A stretch of 64,000 bases of DNA, taken from assembly GCA_021324855.1 (NCBI GenBank), contig JAJPIG010000015.1:62001-126000 (forward strand), given 5' to 3'. Of the stretch, positions 35,856 through 45,034 are shown one piece after another (the stretch's first letter is position 1; each line of letters opens with the position of its first letter). A program made the position numbers and the translations under genes. Source of the stretch: Pseudomonadota bacterium (GTDB lineage Bacteria; Desulfobacterota; Binatia; Binatales; Binataceae). The notes beneath the pieces were generated by a model, which had not been told where the DNA came from, ran no database searches, and saw only the letters and a program-made list of their open reading frames with translations.

Positions 35856-36173
35856 TGTAGCGCAGAGAGCCGCGCGGCAGTGCAACAGGCGCGGGTCGCC
35901 TTCGCACACAAGTGGCGGCTACGCTGTCAGGCGGTCGCCAAAAGCTTCGAGGAAGCAATCTCGCAATGGAAGGCGTTGCGCAGCACCAACGCGCTCGAGC
36001 TGATCAACGAGGAGTTTCGCGGGCGGACCAAAACCCAGGCTTCGCTTCCCAATGAGGAGGCGGTTCTGCTCCTGCTGTTCGGACTCCTGCGCAGCGGCCA
36101 GGTGAAGCTGCGCCGGCTGGTCGGCTGGCACGACCTCACCGCCCTCAATCAAGGTTCGGAGGCAGCGCAATAG
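35856..36173 (+). mobile_element. IS256 (Mutator) family transposase remnant, C-terminal part
   Basis: The frame from 35856 to the stop at 36173 encodes the C-terminal end of a Mutator/IS256-type transposase: FAHKWRLRCQAVAKSFEEA, then SQWKALRSTNALELINEEFRGRTKTQASLPNEEAVLLLLFGLLRSGQ and KLRRLVGWHDL. The STNALE-x-INEEFRxRxKTQ block is characteristic. The N-terminal two thirds including the first catalytic aspartates are missing, and roughly 10-15 residues appear deleted between SFEEA and SQWKALR. The sequence CCACCAGTTGACAGACAC near 36228-36246 may be the right terminal inverted repeat. The element is dead. Confidence 0.82.
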
Positions 36174-36383
36174 CAACTTGGTAATTCAACTGCTCAACTC
36201 GCCACAGACCTTCGATGCCAGACTCTTTCCACCAGTTGACAGACACCACCTATTGTCCCGGCAAGTTATATTGTTGCCCTAACTGGTCCTCCCCGGAACC
36301 AGGCGCTTACGACTTTTACGTGACTGAGCTGTAAACGCGGTTAGTCAAAAGCCCAATCGGGTCATTCCAGCTCTCCATCCCAA

Positions 36384-36415
36384 CCTTCCCCCCGCAAAGA
36401 ATTGCGGGAGGAAGG
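36384..36415. repeat. Strong inverted repeat (hairpin)
   Basis: The left arm 36384-36397 and right arm 36402-36415 match at 13 of 14 positions around a 4-nt loop (AGAA). No T-run follows on either strand, so it is not a typical intrinsic terminator. It lies in a ~370-bp gene-free stretch (36174-36547) between the transposase remnant and the 3' end of the convergent secreted-protein gene. A dispersed repeat or remnant of a small mobile element is possible. Confidence 0.6.
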
Positions 36416-36547
36416 GAAAATGGAGGCGCCCGAAGGCTTGGGTCTGTGCGTTCCCCGGCATTCCGTTTGCGGGGTAAGGCGAGCGAGGAAGGGGCTGAAA
36501 CCCGTTGCGCAGCCCTTCTTTAAGAGCCGCAGTGGATATGGGCTTTA

Positions 36548-37108
36548 CTACTCCAGCCAACCCGTGAGTTGGAATTTAACTGTGTTCTTTGAACTCGTTG
36601 AACCAATCAGCGTTCCCCAGCCGCCAGTTAAATTGGTGGGCGCGGGAGAATCCGAGATGCCCCATCCGCCGAGGATTTTGGTTAAATTGTTATTCGGATA
36701 TTGCTGGCAGCCTGTTCCATAGGCATTGACGGTGCCGCTGCCGTGCTTGCCGGTGACTGTCACAACCGCAAAAAACAGGCTGCATTGGCCATCAGTTGAA
36801 GGCGCAGTAGATGGAGTAAAGTGGTTGTCGATCGTAACAAAAAAGTTACTTGCGCTTAGATGGTGACCTTTGCCAAGACCCGTGCCTGATATGGAACTGA
36901 CGTCAATTTGCAGACATTGGCACTTCTGCGAAGGGCACGCTTGGACCCAATCCGCTACGTTGCATTGGCCCTCCGAGCCGACGTCAGCTGGTTGTGCCGC
37001 TGTGCCTGTTCCCGTGATATTGAGAGAAATCGCCGTAGGATTTGCGAAAGCCAGAAATGGAAACAAGACCAGTGCAACAAGACTGCAGATGCCCGTTATT
37101 ACTTTCAT
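36548..37108 (-). CDS. Secreted cysteine-containing protein, paralogue of 22258..22818
   Basis: The ATG at 37108 (MKVITGICSLVALVLFPFLAFA) begins a clear signal peptide; an upstream start at 37171 would bury it. The product has 186 residues, exactly as the 22258..22818 protein. Shared landmarks in the same order are a TGTG-type strand, QCNVADW with CPSQKCQC, a central DGQCSLF strand, a TGKHGSGTV strand, and LGGWGISD near the end. The gene is much AT-richer than its paralogue, in keeping with the surrounding island. No known domain; probably a periplasmic or surface beta protein with disulfides. Confidence 0.72.
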   Translation of the reverse strand: MKVITGICSLVALVLFPFLAFANPTAISLNITGTGTAAQPADVGSEGQCNVADWVQACPSQKCQCLQIDVSSISGTGLGKGHHLSASNFFVTIDNHFTPSTAPSTDGQCSLFFAVVTVTGKHGSGTVNAYGTGCQQYPNNNLTKILGGWGISDSPAPTNLTGGWGTLIGSTSSKNTVKFQLTGWLE

Positions 37109-37486
37109 AAACTTATCATACCTTTCTATGAAAATGAAAATTAATTTTAACGTCTTCCGTGCGCAAGTCAAGCGTTGAAAACAAAGAGCGGAACAAACCT
37201 GCGTGCCATCAAAATCAGAGCAATCATGCGCCTCGCCGTTCCGTAAGTGCAGTAGGGTAATCGCCTAACTCTTCGTAGTTACAGGCGGGGAACTACCACA
37301 AGTTCTTTTCGAGTAACATTAGCTGAAGCGAACACACGACCGGACGGTTGTGGTAATAAGTCTCAGAGGTAGCCCCTGCAAAAATATTGGAAGCCGCGGA
37401 CTTGATCACCGTGTGAGCGCGTTGAACGCTGCGCCGTAAGGCGGTCAGGATCGCGCCAAGCGGCGCATTAAACAGGAAACTCCCAG
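37109..37486. other. Intergenic region between divergent genes
   Basis: About 380 bp separating the minus-strand secreted protein from the plus-strand 2-hydroxyacid dehydrogenase. It is AT-rich on the left and returns to GC-rich at about 37.4 kb, which may mark the edge of the acquired island. It should carry promoters in both directions. I see no RNA gene. Confidence 0.5.
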
Positions 37487-38497
37487 ATGGCGCAACCTTC
37501 TCAGGCGCTCATCATCAATAACCCCGGGTTTAATGAGCCGTGGGACATCGTCGAGGCCGAGCTGAACAAACGCGGCTTCCGCGTCGCCCGATGTCCGAAC
37601 CGTCAGGCGTTCATGGAAGATCGCGCAGCGCTGGCCAATGCCGAGGTTGTGCTTGCGTTCGGCATCTCTTTCGGCCGCGAGGTGATGGCGCTGATGCCGC
37701 GGCTGCGCGCAGTGGTCTCGCCGGTCATCGGCACCGACTGGATCGACGAGAAAGCGGCGACCGAATTGGGGATCATTGTTGCCAACGGGCAGTTTCCCGA
37801 ACATTACCAGAGCCTGGCTGAAGCCAATGTGATGCTGATGCTGGTATGCCTGTGCGATTTGCACGCACGCGAAGCGATTTTGCGGCACAACCTGCCCCGC
37901 CCGCCTCATCCGACCGGTCGGATGATGGCCGGCAAGCTTATCGGCATGATCGGCTTCGGCCATATTGCGCGGGCGATCGAGGAGCGGCTGCGCGGATGGC
38001 AGGTGCGGATTCAGACCTATATTCCGCGCGCGCCCCGGGACCCTCTTCCGCACGGAGTTGAACGGGTGGCTCTGGACGAGTTGATGAAAACCAGCGACAT
38101 CATCGCCGTGCTTTGCCCGCTGAATGAGGAGACGCGCGGCATGATCAACGCCGAGCGGATTGGCCTGATGAAGCCCGACGCTATTCTGATCAATACCGCG
38201 CGCGGCGGAATCGTGGACGAACAGGCGTTGTATGAAGCCGCTCGCAAAGGGCGGATCGGCAAAATCGCGATGGACGTGTTCGCGGTTGAGCCGCTTCCCC
38301 TCGATAGTGCGTTGCGCAAGCTGGATAACGCGATTCTAACCTCGCACATGATCGGCCATTCGCGCGAGGCGCGCGAACGCGTGCCATACGTTGCGGCCGA
38401 GAACATATCGCGGATTCTGACCGGCACTCCGCCGGCCTACGTGCGGAATCCCGAGGTGATTCCACGGTGGCTAAGCCGTTGGGGCAAGAGCTCTTAA
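37487..38497 (+). CDS. D-isomer-specific 2-hydroxyacid dehydrogenase, NAD-dependent
   Basis: This 336-residue protein of the phosphoglycerate/glycerate/phosphite dehydrogenase superfamily has a Rossmann nucleotide site GMIGFGHIARAIEERLRGW, the substrate arginine in LINTARGGIVDEQALYEAA, a catalytic glutamate in FAVEPLPLDSAL, and ILTSHMIGHSREAR in place of the usual HIGGHT segment carrying the catalytic histidine. It has no ACT domain, unlike many SerA proteins. It stands alone, so the substrate (a 2-hydroxy or 2-keto acid) cannot be fixed from context. The PNPOx gene downstream is convergent. Confidence 0.88.
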   Translation: MAQPSQALIINNPGFNEPWDIVEAELNKRGFRVARCPNRQAFMEDRAALANAEVVLAFGISFGREVMALMPRLRAVVSPVIGTDWIDEKAATELGIIVANGQFPEHYQSLAEANVMLMLVCLCDLHAREAILRHNLPRPPHPTGRMMAGKLIGMIGFGHIARAIEERLRGWQVRIQTYIPRAPRDPLPHGVERVALDELMKTSDIIAVLCPLNEETRGMINAERIGLMKPDAILINTARGGIVDEQALYEAARKGRIGKIAMDVFAVEPLPLDSALRKLDNAILTSHMIGHSREARERVPYVAAENISRILTGTPPAYVRNPEVIPRWLSRWGKSS

Positions 38498-38558
38498 CGG
38501 ACGAGGCACGGCGCGCTGGCGTTGAAGCTTTCTCTCGGTCTCTGGACCTGAAAGGCAG

Positions 38559-38996
38559 CTACTGCAAGGTCAGCGGTTTGCCGAGCAAGTCCTCGGCGCG
38601 TTCGATTTTGATTAAGACCGCAAATCCCTTCTTTTCGGGATCGCGGTCCTTCTCGGGCTGGATAAGTCGCCGCCAGACCTCGTCGTAAATTGCGCCCGAC
38701 TTGTAGATCTCGGCTGTGCCGTAAAACCGCGCGATGCCGCCGGCGGGTAGTGTGCCGTCAGCCCGCAGTTGCGGGTTCCGGAAAAAGATCGTGACCTTGC
38801 TGCCCGTGCGCAGATTCTCATTGGTCGAGCCCCGGCCCCGCTCCCACAAGGCAATGTGCTCGTCGTCGAAAACCATCGTGCTGCCGCGCGGCGTCACCTG
38901 CGCGAAGCCGTTGGGCAGCACTGTCGCGACCAGGCAGACGTTTTCCGGAAAAGCCCTATTGATGTGCTCGTGCAGGACCTTGGGGATCCTCGCCAT
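38559..38996 (-). CDS. Pyridoxamine 5'-phosphate oxidase-like split-barrel protein
   Basis: A 145-residue protein with the FMN-binding split-barrel pattern: NVCLVATVLPNGFAQVTPRGSTMVFDDEHIALWERG, then KVTIFFRNPQL and GGIARFYGTAEIYKSGAIYDEVWRRL. Relatives reduce or bind F420 or flavin, or act as general stress proteins. True PdxH would be longer with a conserved C-terminal motif, which is missing here. It is encoded alone, 170 bp from the tRNA-Ser gene. Function is not defined beyond probable flavin or deazaflavin binding. Confidence 0.8.
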   Translation of the reverse strand: MARIPKVLHEHINRAFPENVCLVATVLPNGFAQVTPRGSTMVFDDEHIALWERGRGSTNENLRTGSKVTIFFRNPQLRADGTLPAGGIARFYGTAEIYKSGAIYDEVWRRLIQPEKDRDPEKKGFAVLIKIERAEDLLGKPLTLQ

Positions 38997-39169
38997 CGCC
39001 GTTCCTTCGTCGTTCGATTTTCAGGCCTTTGTTGCTCAGCGTCCCGCGGACCACCTGTTGAACCAACGCGACCTGGCGCCGCACTTTCCAGTGCAGTTCA
39101 AGCCCAAACGCGGCGCCTCTACGCGCGGAATCATTTGTCCAGATTGTAGATAAACACTACAAGCCGTCC

Positions 39170-39261
39170 TGGCGGAGAGGGGGGGATTTGAACCCCCGAG
39201 ACCCTTCCGAGTCTACACGCTCTCCAGGCGTGCGCCTTAAACCGGGCTCGGCCACCTCTCC
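39170..39261 (-). tRNA. tRNA-Ser (anticodon GGA)
   Basis: On the minus strand the acceptor arm starts GGAGAGG (39261-39255) and closes with CCTCTCC plus discriminator G; the 3' CCA is encoded (39172-39170). The D arm contains GGCCGAG, the anticodon loop CTGGAGA gives anticodon GGA (serine, UCC/UCU codons), a long class II variable arm follows, and the T arm is GGGGGTTCAAATCCCCC. Length is 92 nt with CCA, normal for tRNA-Ser. It is not a selenocysteine tRNA, whose anticodon would be UCA. tRNA-Ser genes are common integration sites, and an AT-rich island lies a few kb away. Confidence 0.95.
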
Positions 39262-39494
39262 GCGAACTCTCACTATGCCATCTCGCTACGACGCGCTGCC
39301 AGCCGGGTTTCCGACGTTTTTGACCGTCGGACTGAGTCTGCATCAGGAGCAACAATCCATCCACTCGTTCGAGCGCATCAAGTAGGATGTTGATAAAGCG
39401 ATGCGTATCGGGTGCGGCGACGTCCTTGCAGAGGACATACGCAACGAGCGGGGTTCGAGCGCCGAACGCGCCGGGCTTCCGAACGGCCCTCAGG

Positions 39495-39950
39495 ATGGCG
39501 CTTGCGGCGTGCGGCGTTGCGAGTCTGATAGTTACCGCGCACAGTTGTGCGGCGCGTCAACCCCCGATCCGCGCGCTTGATGTTTCAGGCGTATGGGAGG
39601 GGTTCACGCGAGTTACCTCGTGTTCGCCGGTGACGCTTTATTCATCGCTTCGATGCGCTGCGGTTAATCCTATCCGTCTAACCTTGAACCACCACGATAC
39701 CGTGGTCACCGGCACCTATCGATGTACGACTGGAAACGTGATTTGCCGCAATCTGACTGAGGAAGGCACTCTCGTCGCATCTTCGGTGTCGGGCAACTGG
39801 TTCTCGTTCCGAATCGCGATGCCTGAAGACTTGTCGAGCTGCTTCTTCAACGGCAGATTCAGCGAGATGAGCGGCAACGGAGATTATAGCTGCTACCAGG
39901 GCGGGCGATTGGTTGAAGTCGGTGTCTGGAAATTAACCCGCGTTCCTTGA
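39495..39950 (+). CDS. Putative lipoprotein, small beta-rich
   Basis: Starting at ATG 39495 (MALAACGVASLIVTAHSCAA) the 151-residue product has a lipobox-like end of the leader (TAHS-C), so it may be a lipoprotein. The mature part is beta-rich with GVWEGFTRVTSCSPV, TLNHHDTVVTGTYRCTTGN and SVSGNWFSFRI, and five or six cysteines. The pattern of short strands with a repeated G-x-W or G-x-Y suggests a small calycin-like barrel. An upstream in-frame start at 39387 is less likely because it hides the leader. No known family recognised. Confidence 0.6.
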   Translation: MALAACGVASLIVTAHSCAARQPPIRALDVSGVWEGFTRVTSCSPVTLYSSLRCAAVNPIRLTLNHHDTVVTGTYRCTTGNVICRNLTEEGTLVASSVSGNWFSFRIAMPEDLSSCFFNGRFSEMSGNGDYSCYQGGRLVEVGVWKLTRVP

Positions 39951-40208
39951 AGCAATCGCCCGGAGATCGAACAAAACGTTAAAGAGCGATATCGCTTACT
40001 TATGATGAACGGCGGGCAATGCTCACTCGCCGTTTGCGCACCCAGCCTTATGGACCGGGCGTCAGCATGCTGAGCCGCTCCGCAGATTCCGTCCGGCTCA
40101 CGCGATCTCACTTGCACGGCGTCCTTTGCTCGCGGTGTTCGGGGTCTCGTTTTATCTTCCCTGAACTTTTGGTCGCCGCGGCGAACTTAATCGTGTAAGC
40201 GAACGACG

Positions 40209-41108
40209 TCAGATCAATCCGGCGCGCTTCAGCACGCCGTCGAGCCGCTCCTCGAGCTCGCGCGTTGCTGGCACCATCGGTAATCGATGCTCGTTGGCGC
40301 GGATGAGCCCCAATCGCTTCATCATGTACTTCAGCGGGATTGGGTTGGTATCGAAGAACACCGATTGGTTCAGCTCGAAGAGCGCGAAATGAGCGGCGCG
40401 CGCCTCAGCCATTTTGCCGGCAAAGACCAGCTCGCACAGCTCAGCGATCCGGCGCGGCGCGAGATTGCCGACTGCGTTCATCACGCCGCACGCGCCGATC
40501 GCCATCATCGGGAAACTTAGATCTTCAAGCCCGACGAAGATCCGAAAGTCAGGGCCGAGCGTCGCGATCAACTCGCTTACCAGCTCCAGCTCCTTCACCG
40601 CCTGTTTGATTCCGACCAGATTGGGCGCGCGCTCGGCGATTTTCGCGACCGTTTCGCAGGTCACGCTGACCGAGGCCCGGCCGGGAATGTGATAAATCAT
40701 CACCGGCAGGCTCACGCGGCGCGCAAGATCGACGTAATACTCGACGATTCCGCGCTGAGGGGGCCGGATGAAGTAGGGCGTAAGGATCAGCACCGCTGCG
40801 GCGCCCGCCCGTTCGGCGCGCGTGGTCAGCTCGACCGTATCGGCATGCGATTGCGAGCCGGTGGCCGCTACCACGGGAATGCGCTCGCCGGCAGCCTCGA
40901 GCGCGACTTCCAGCAGCTTGCATCGCTCCTCGACCGAGAGCGTGGTCGGCTCGCCGGTGGTCCCGGCCACGACGATCCCGTGGGAGCCCTGCGCGATCTG
41001 CCGCTCGACAAGCCGGGCGTAGGTATCGTAATCGACCGCGCCGTTTACGAAGGGCGTGACAAGCGGCGTGTAGGAACCGCGCAAAAAGTCGTCTTTCAGG
41101 CTGATCAC
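40209..41108 (-). CDS. dapA: 4-hydroxy-tetrahydrodipicolinate synthase (DapA family)
   Basis: The 299-residue aldolase of class I condenses pyruvate with aspartate semialdehyde in lysine and meso-diaminopimelate synthesis. The Schiff-base lysine is in NLVGIKQAVKE, the catalytic tyrosine in MIYHIPGRASV, and the GTTGEPTTLSVEER loop binds substrate. The family also contains other pyruvate aldolases, and some DapA-like proteins in catabolic regions act on other substrates, but these residues fit DapA best. The gene stands alone, divergent from trxA. Confidence 0.85.
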   Translation of the reverse strand: MISLKDDFLRGSYTPLVTPFVNGAVDYDTYARLVERQIAQGSHGIVVAGTTGEPTTLSVEERCKLLEVALEAAGERIPVVAATGSQSHADTVELTTRAERAGAAAVLILTPYFIRPPQRGIVEYYVDLARRVSLPVMIYHIPGRASVSVTCETVAKIAERAPNLVGIKQAVKELELVSELIATLGPDFRIFVGLEDLSFPMMAIGACGVMNAVGNLAPRRIAELCELVFAGKMAEARAAHFALFELNQSVFFDTNPIPLKYMMKRLGLIRANEHRLPMVPATRELEERLDGVLKRAGLI

Positions 41109-41262
41109 AACTGAACTCCTTTGCTACGGGTTATGTCAGATTAGGATACTGGACGAACCAGGGAAACCGCTTGATTCGTCGGTGCGCTCGACGGGATCCT
41201 GCGCCGCCTTGACTGTCCGCATCGGCGTCCTTAAGTTCATCGTTAGGAGCGCCAAAACCGAA

Positions 41263-41595
41263 ATGGCAAATGCAAACGTTACGCACGTGACCGACGCGAA
41301 TTTCGAGCAGGAAGTGCTGAAGTCCGACAAGCCGGTGCTGGTGGATTTCTGGGCGCCGTGGTGCGGGCCGTGCAAGGCGATCGCGCCGGTGATTGATGAA
41401 CTCGCGAATGATTACGCGGGGCGCCTCAAGGTCGTCAAGATGAACGTCGACGACAACCCGCAGACTCCGCAGCGTTACAATGTCCGCGGCATCCCGAACC
41501 TGCTGATCATCAAAAGCGGCCAGGTGGCGAATCAGATTGTCGGCGCGGTGCCCAAACGCAACCTGGTGCAGGCAGTCGACAGCGCCATCGCCTGA
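41263..41595 (+). CDS. trxA: Thioredoxin
   Basis: The start ATG 41263 (MANANVTHVTDANFEQEVL) has TAGGAG upstream and gives the standard 110 residues; the longer in-frame extension is not family-like. The active site WCGPC is intact with both cysteines encoded as TGC, so this redox gene does not use TGA. The cis-proline is in RGIPNLLII. Thioredoxin would be a natural reductant for the arsenate reductase at 28081..28431. Convergent with cvpA. Confidence 0.97.
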   Translation: MANANVTHVTDANFEQEVLKSDKPVLVDFWAPWCGPCKAIAPVIDELANDYAGRLKVVKMNVDDNPQTPQRYNVRGIPNLLIIKSGQVANQIVGAVPKRNLVQAVDSAIA

Positions 41596-41597
41596 TT

Positions 41598-42197
41598 TCA
41601 GTTCGATTTTCCGGGAGACGGCGTGGGCGCGGGCGAGAGCGCGCGCCCGATTCTTTCCCGGGCCTGCCATAACGCCAGAAATTCATCGCGCCGCTTCTCG
41701 TACTGAGTTTTCAGCTCGGGCGGGATGCAATCGATAAGCGCGTTGTCCCACGCGAGCAGGTCCGGTGCGAGCGTCGAGTCCTTTATGATCTCCGCCCGCG
41801 CCGGCAGCAGCACCATCATCGCCATGATCGCAAACCCGAGGGCGATTCCGGCGATCGCCGCGCCCGCCGCCCCACCGATCAGCCGGTCGATCCAGCCCAT
41901 CCGCACAAGTTGGACGATCCGGATGACCGCGTTTCCGATAATCTCGATTGCCAGAAACACCAGCACGAAGACCGCGACGTAACCCAGGATGCGCGCCGTA
42001 GTGGAGTCGCTGCCGAGCTCGCGGCCTGCGACGCGCGCCGCCGCCTCATGGTAAAGCGACGCCGCGTAAAGTCCCCCCACCAGCGACAGCAGCGAGGTGA
42101 TCATCCTGAGCGCGCCGCGCGACAGGCCGTAGATCGCGCCGAGCCCGATCGCTGTGATGGTCGCGTAATCGAGGCCATTCATCGATGCGGTGTTCAA
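41598..42197 (-). CDS. CvpA family inner-membrane protein
   Basis: The 199-residue protein begins at TTG 42197 with GGAGAG at good distance; an ATG at 42182 (MNGLDYATI) is the alternative. It has the CvpA layout: LDYATITAIGLGAIYGLSRGALRM, a second membrane helix after LLSLVGGLYAASLY, a third ILGYVAVFVLVFLAIEIIG, and a fourth GAAGAAIAGIALGFAIMAMMVLLP. CvpA proteins affect colicin V production and biofilm or envelope traits; their biochemical role is uncertain. The C-terminal ~55 residues are cytoplasmic or periplasmic and end in a Pro/Ser-rich tail. Confidence 0.88.
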   Translation of the reverse strand: MNTASMNGLDYATITAIGLGAIYGLSRGALRMITSLLSLVGGLYAASLYHEAAARVAGRELGSDSTTARILGYVAVFVLVFLAIEIIGNAVIRIVQLVRMGWIDRLIGGAAGAAIAGIALGFAIMAMMVLLPARAEIIKDSTLAPDLLAWDNALIDCIPPELKTQYEKRRDEFLALWQARERIGRALSPAPTPSPGKSN

Positions 42198-42409
42198 GTC
42201 TCACTCTCCGAATGCGAACCGAAACTAGCATGCAGACTGGGCCCGCGCATCTTTATCGACACGTTCCATCCCGCGCGCTGCAGAAGCATCACAGTAATTG
42301 CGGCGGCTCTGATGCTCGGCGCTATAGTCGGACGACCGGCGCTGCCCGCAAAGCAATATCAGCGCGCGAGCGCTCGCGTGCGCGGTCCGATCTGTCTTAA
42401 ATAAGAGCG

Positions 42410-43708
42410 ATGGATGCGGTCTATATCGAAGATCTGAAGCATCACCTTGGTGAACAGGTAACGCTGCGCGGATGGCTCTACAATCGCCGTTCAAGCGGCA
42501 AGGTGCATTTCCTGCTGATCCGCGATGGGACCGGGCTTTGCCAATGCGTCGCATCGAAGGCCGACCTCGGCGACGAAAGCTTCGCCGCCGCTGACCATCT
42601 CGGACAGGAAAGCTCGCTCGAAATCACCGGTATTGCACGTGAGGACAAGCGCGCCCCCGGCGGCATCGAACTCACCCTCAAAAGCTTCCGGATTGTCGCG
42701 CCGGCGAGCGATTATCCGATCACACCGAAGGAGCACGGTGTCGCCTTTCTGCTGGATCTGCGCCATCTGTGGGTCCGCTCGGCGCGCCAGCACGCCGTCC
42801 TGCGCATCCGCAGCGAGATCGAAGCGGCGGCGCGCGATTTTTTCCACGATCGCGGCTTCGTACTTTTCGATGCTCCCATTCTCACGCCCACCTCGTGCGA
42901 GGGGACCACTAATCTGTTCGAAATCGATTACTTTGGCGAGCGCAAAGCCTACCTGACGCAGAGCGGACAGCTCTATGCCGAGGCGGGCGCGTTCGCATTC
43001 GGCAAGGTCTATTGCTTCGGCCCGACCTTTCGCGCCGAAAAGTCGAAGACACGCCGCCATCTGACGGAATTCTGGATGGTCGAGCCGGAGGTCGCCTTCT
43101 TCAATCTCGATGACGACATGAAACTCGCCGAAGAGTTCGTCTCATCGATCGTGGCGCGCGTTCTCGAGCGCCGTCGCGAGGAGTTGAAAGTGCTTGAGCG
43201 CGATCTCGCTCCGCTTGAGAAAGCCGCCGCCGCGCCCTATCCGCGCATCACCTATGACGAGGCGCTCGCGCGGCTCAAAGCGAGGGGCTTCGAGGTGCGA
43301 TGGGGCGACGATCTGGGCGGCGACGAGGAGACCGCCCTTTCATCCGAATTCGATCGCCCAGTGATGGTTCATCGCTATCCCGCGGAGTGCAAGGCGTTCT
43401 ACATGAAGCGCGACCCGGCCCGGTCCGAGGTTGCCCTGTGCGTCGATATGCTCGCGCCCGAAGGCTACGGTGAGATTATCGGCGGCGGCCAGCGCGAAGA
43501 CGATTACGAAACGCTCAAGCGCCGCATCGTGGAACACGGCCTGCCTGTCGAACCATTCAACTGGTATCTCGATCTGCGGCGCTACGGCTCGGTGCCGCAC
43601 GCCGGCTTCGGGATGGGCATCGAAAGGGCAGTCTCATGGATTTGCGGGCTCCATCATGTGCGCGAAGCGATCCCCTTCCCGCGCATGATGGAGCGCATCG
43701 AGCCGTAA
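42410..43708 (+). CDS. asnS: Asparaginyl-tRNA synthetase
   Basis: This 432-residue class II synthetase has an OB-fold anticodon domain ([26 protein letters not shown]) and a catalytic domain with motif 2 [25 protein letters not shown] and motif 3 [18 protein letters not shown]. The conserved [18 protein letters not shown] and TQSGQLYAE favour AsnRS; AspRS of the bacterial type would have a GAD insertion and greater length. The end MMERIEP fits. Charges tRNA-Asn with asparagine, so this organism does not depend only on the transamidation route. Confidence 0.93.
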   Translation: MDAVYIEDLKHHLGEQVTLRGWLYNRRSSGKVHFLLIRDGTGLCQCVASKADLGDESFAAADHLGQESSLEITGIAREDKRAPGGIELTLKSFRIVAPASDYPITPKEHGVAFLLDLRHLWVRSARQHAVLRIRSEIEAAARDFFHDRGFVLFDAPILTPTSCEGTTNLFEIDYFGERKAYLTQSGQLYAEAGAFAFGKVYCFGPTFRAEKSKTRRHLTEFWMVEPEVAFFNLDDDMKLAEEFVSSIVARVLERRREELKVLERDLAPLEKAAAAPYPRITYDEALARLKARGFEVRWGDDLGGDEETALSSEFDRPVMVHRYPAECKAFYMKRDPARSEVALCVDMLAPEGYGEIIGGGQREDDYETLKRRIVEHGLPVEPFNWYLDLRRYGSVPHAGFGMGIERAVSWICGLHHVREAIPFPRMMERIEP

Positions 43709-43739
43709 TCATTCGGATACGGGAACGCGGAGGAAGAGG

Positions 43740-44918
43740 ATGAAGCGCAGCGCAGATCGAATTCTGACCACGCACGCCGGCAGCCTGCCGCGGCCCGACG
43801 ATTTAATCGCGCTCAACGTCGCCAGGCTGAGCGGTAATCCGTACGATGAAAAGGCGTATGCCGACCATCTCGCCTCGGCGGTCGGGGACATCTGCCGACG
43901 CCAGGTCGAGCTCGGGATCGACATCATCAACGACGGTGAGTTCGGCAAGGCGACGCGAGGTCCGATCGATTACGGGGCATGGCAGAGCTATGCGTGGATC
44001 AGAATCGGCGGATGGGAATACGGGCCGGTGCGGGATATGCCGCAGACGGTCGGCCGCCGCGACCGCATCAAGTTCGCGAATTTCTATCGCGAGTTGAACC
44101 AGAACAGTCAGACCTCGACCACGCCGATCAGCGGACGTCCGCAGATCGTCACCGCGCCGATCACCTACACCGGACACGCTGCGCTTCGCGCCGACCTGGA
44201 GAATTTCAAAGCAGGTTTCAGCAAAGTCCGTGCGGCAGAGGGCTTCGTCACTTCGGTTGCGCCGGGGAGCCTCGGCCGACGGCAGAATGAATTCTACAAG
44301 TCCGATGAAGAGTACCTGTTTGCGATGGCCGAGGCGCTGCGCGAGGAATACAGGGCGATCGTCGAGGCGGGCTTCGTGCTCCAATTGGATGATCCCGGCC
44401 TGCCTGACACGTGGGACCTCATAAATCCCGAGCCGACGATCGCGGAGTATCGAAAGTTTGCGATGGTGCGCGTCGAGGCGCTCAATCACGCCCTGCGCGG
44501 ACTGCCCGAGGATCGGATTCGTTATCACATCTGCTGGGGAAGCTGGCACGGGCCGCATTCGACCGACCTGCCGCTCAAGGACATCGTCGACGTGATGCTC
44601 AAGGTGCGCGCGCAGGCCTTTTCAGTTGAGGCCGGCAACGTGCGTCATGAGCATGAATGGAAAGTCTGGCGCGAGGTGAATCTCCCCGAGGGCAAGCTTT
44701 TGATTCCGGGCGTCGTCAGCCATGCGACCAATGTTGTCGAGCATCCCGAGGTGGTCGCGGATCGGATCGTGCGCTATGCCGAAGCGGTCGGACGCGAGAA
44801 TGTGATCGCGGGCACCGACTGCGGCTTGGGCGGCCGGATTCATCCCGATCTGGTATGGGCCAAGCTCGAAGCGCTCGCCGCCGGCGCTGAACTCGCGACC
44901 CGTCGGCTTTGGCGGTAA
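43740..44918 (+). CDS. Cobalamin-independent methionine synthase II-like methyltransferase
   Basis: The 392-residue protein matches the C-terminal half of MetE: TTHAGSLPRPDDL at the N terminus, LQLDDPGLPDTWDL, and the zinc site RYHICWGSWHG (His and Cys), FSVEAGNVRHEHEW (Glu) and AGTDCGLGGRIHPDL (Cys). Stand-alone proteins of this kind include methyltransferases with corrinoid or small-thiol acceptors and epoxyalkane:coenzyme M transferases, so methionine synthesis is not certain. It starts 32 bp after asnS. A second member is encoded at 55497..56639. The SD-like GAGGAAGAGG lies just before the ATG. Confidence 0.85.
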   Translation: MKRSADRILTTHAGSLPRPDDLIALNVARLSGNPYDEKAYADHLASAVGDICRRQVELGIDIINDGEFGKATRGPIDYGAWQSYAWIRIGGWEYGPVRDMPQTVGRRDRIKFANFYRELNQNSQTSTTPISGRPQIVTAPITYTGHAALRADLENFKAGFSKVRAAEGFVTSVAPGSLGRRQNEFYKSDEEYLFAMAEALREEYRAIVEAGFVLQLDDPGLPDTWDLINPEPTIAEYRKFAMVRVEALNHALRGLPEDRIRYHICWGSWHGPHSTDLPLKDIVDVMLKVRAQAFSVEAGNVRHEHEWKVWREVNLPEGKLLIPGVVSHATNVVEHPEVVADRIVRYAEAVGRENVIAGTDCGLGGRIHPDLVWAKLEALAAGAELATRRLWR

Positions 44919-45034
44919 TCAACCAGTCATTCCGGTAGCGACAGGATCGCGGATGGAGTTTCTTCAGAGCGCGTTTGACGCCCCATCGATGAGCGGCTAG
45001 CGTCGCCTGATCGGTTCGGTTCGGGAGATCAGCG

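Noticed and set aside
36384-36415. Intrinsic terminator
   Set aside because: The stem is strong but no T-run follows on either strand.
39131-39364. Minus-strand ORF over the tRNA-Ser gene
   Set aside because: It covers a complete tRNA and has no protein features.
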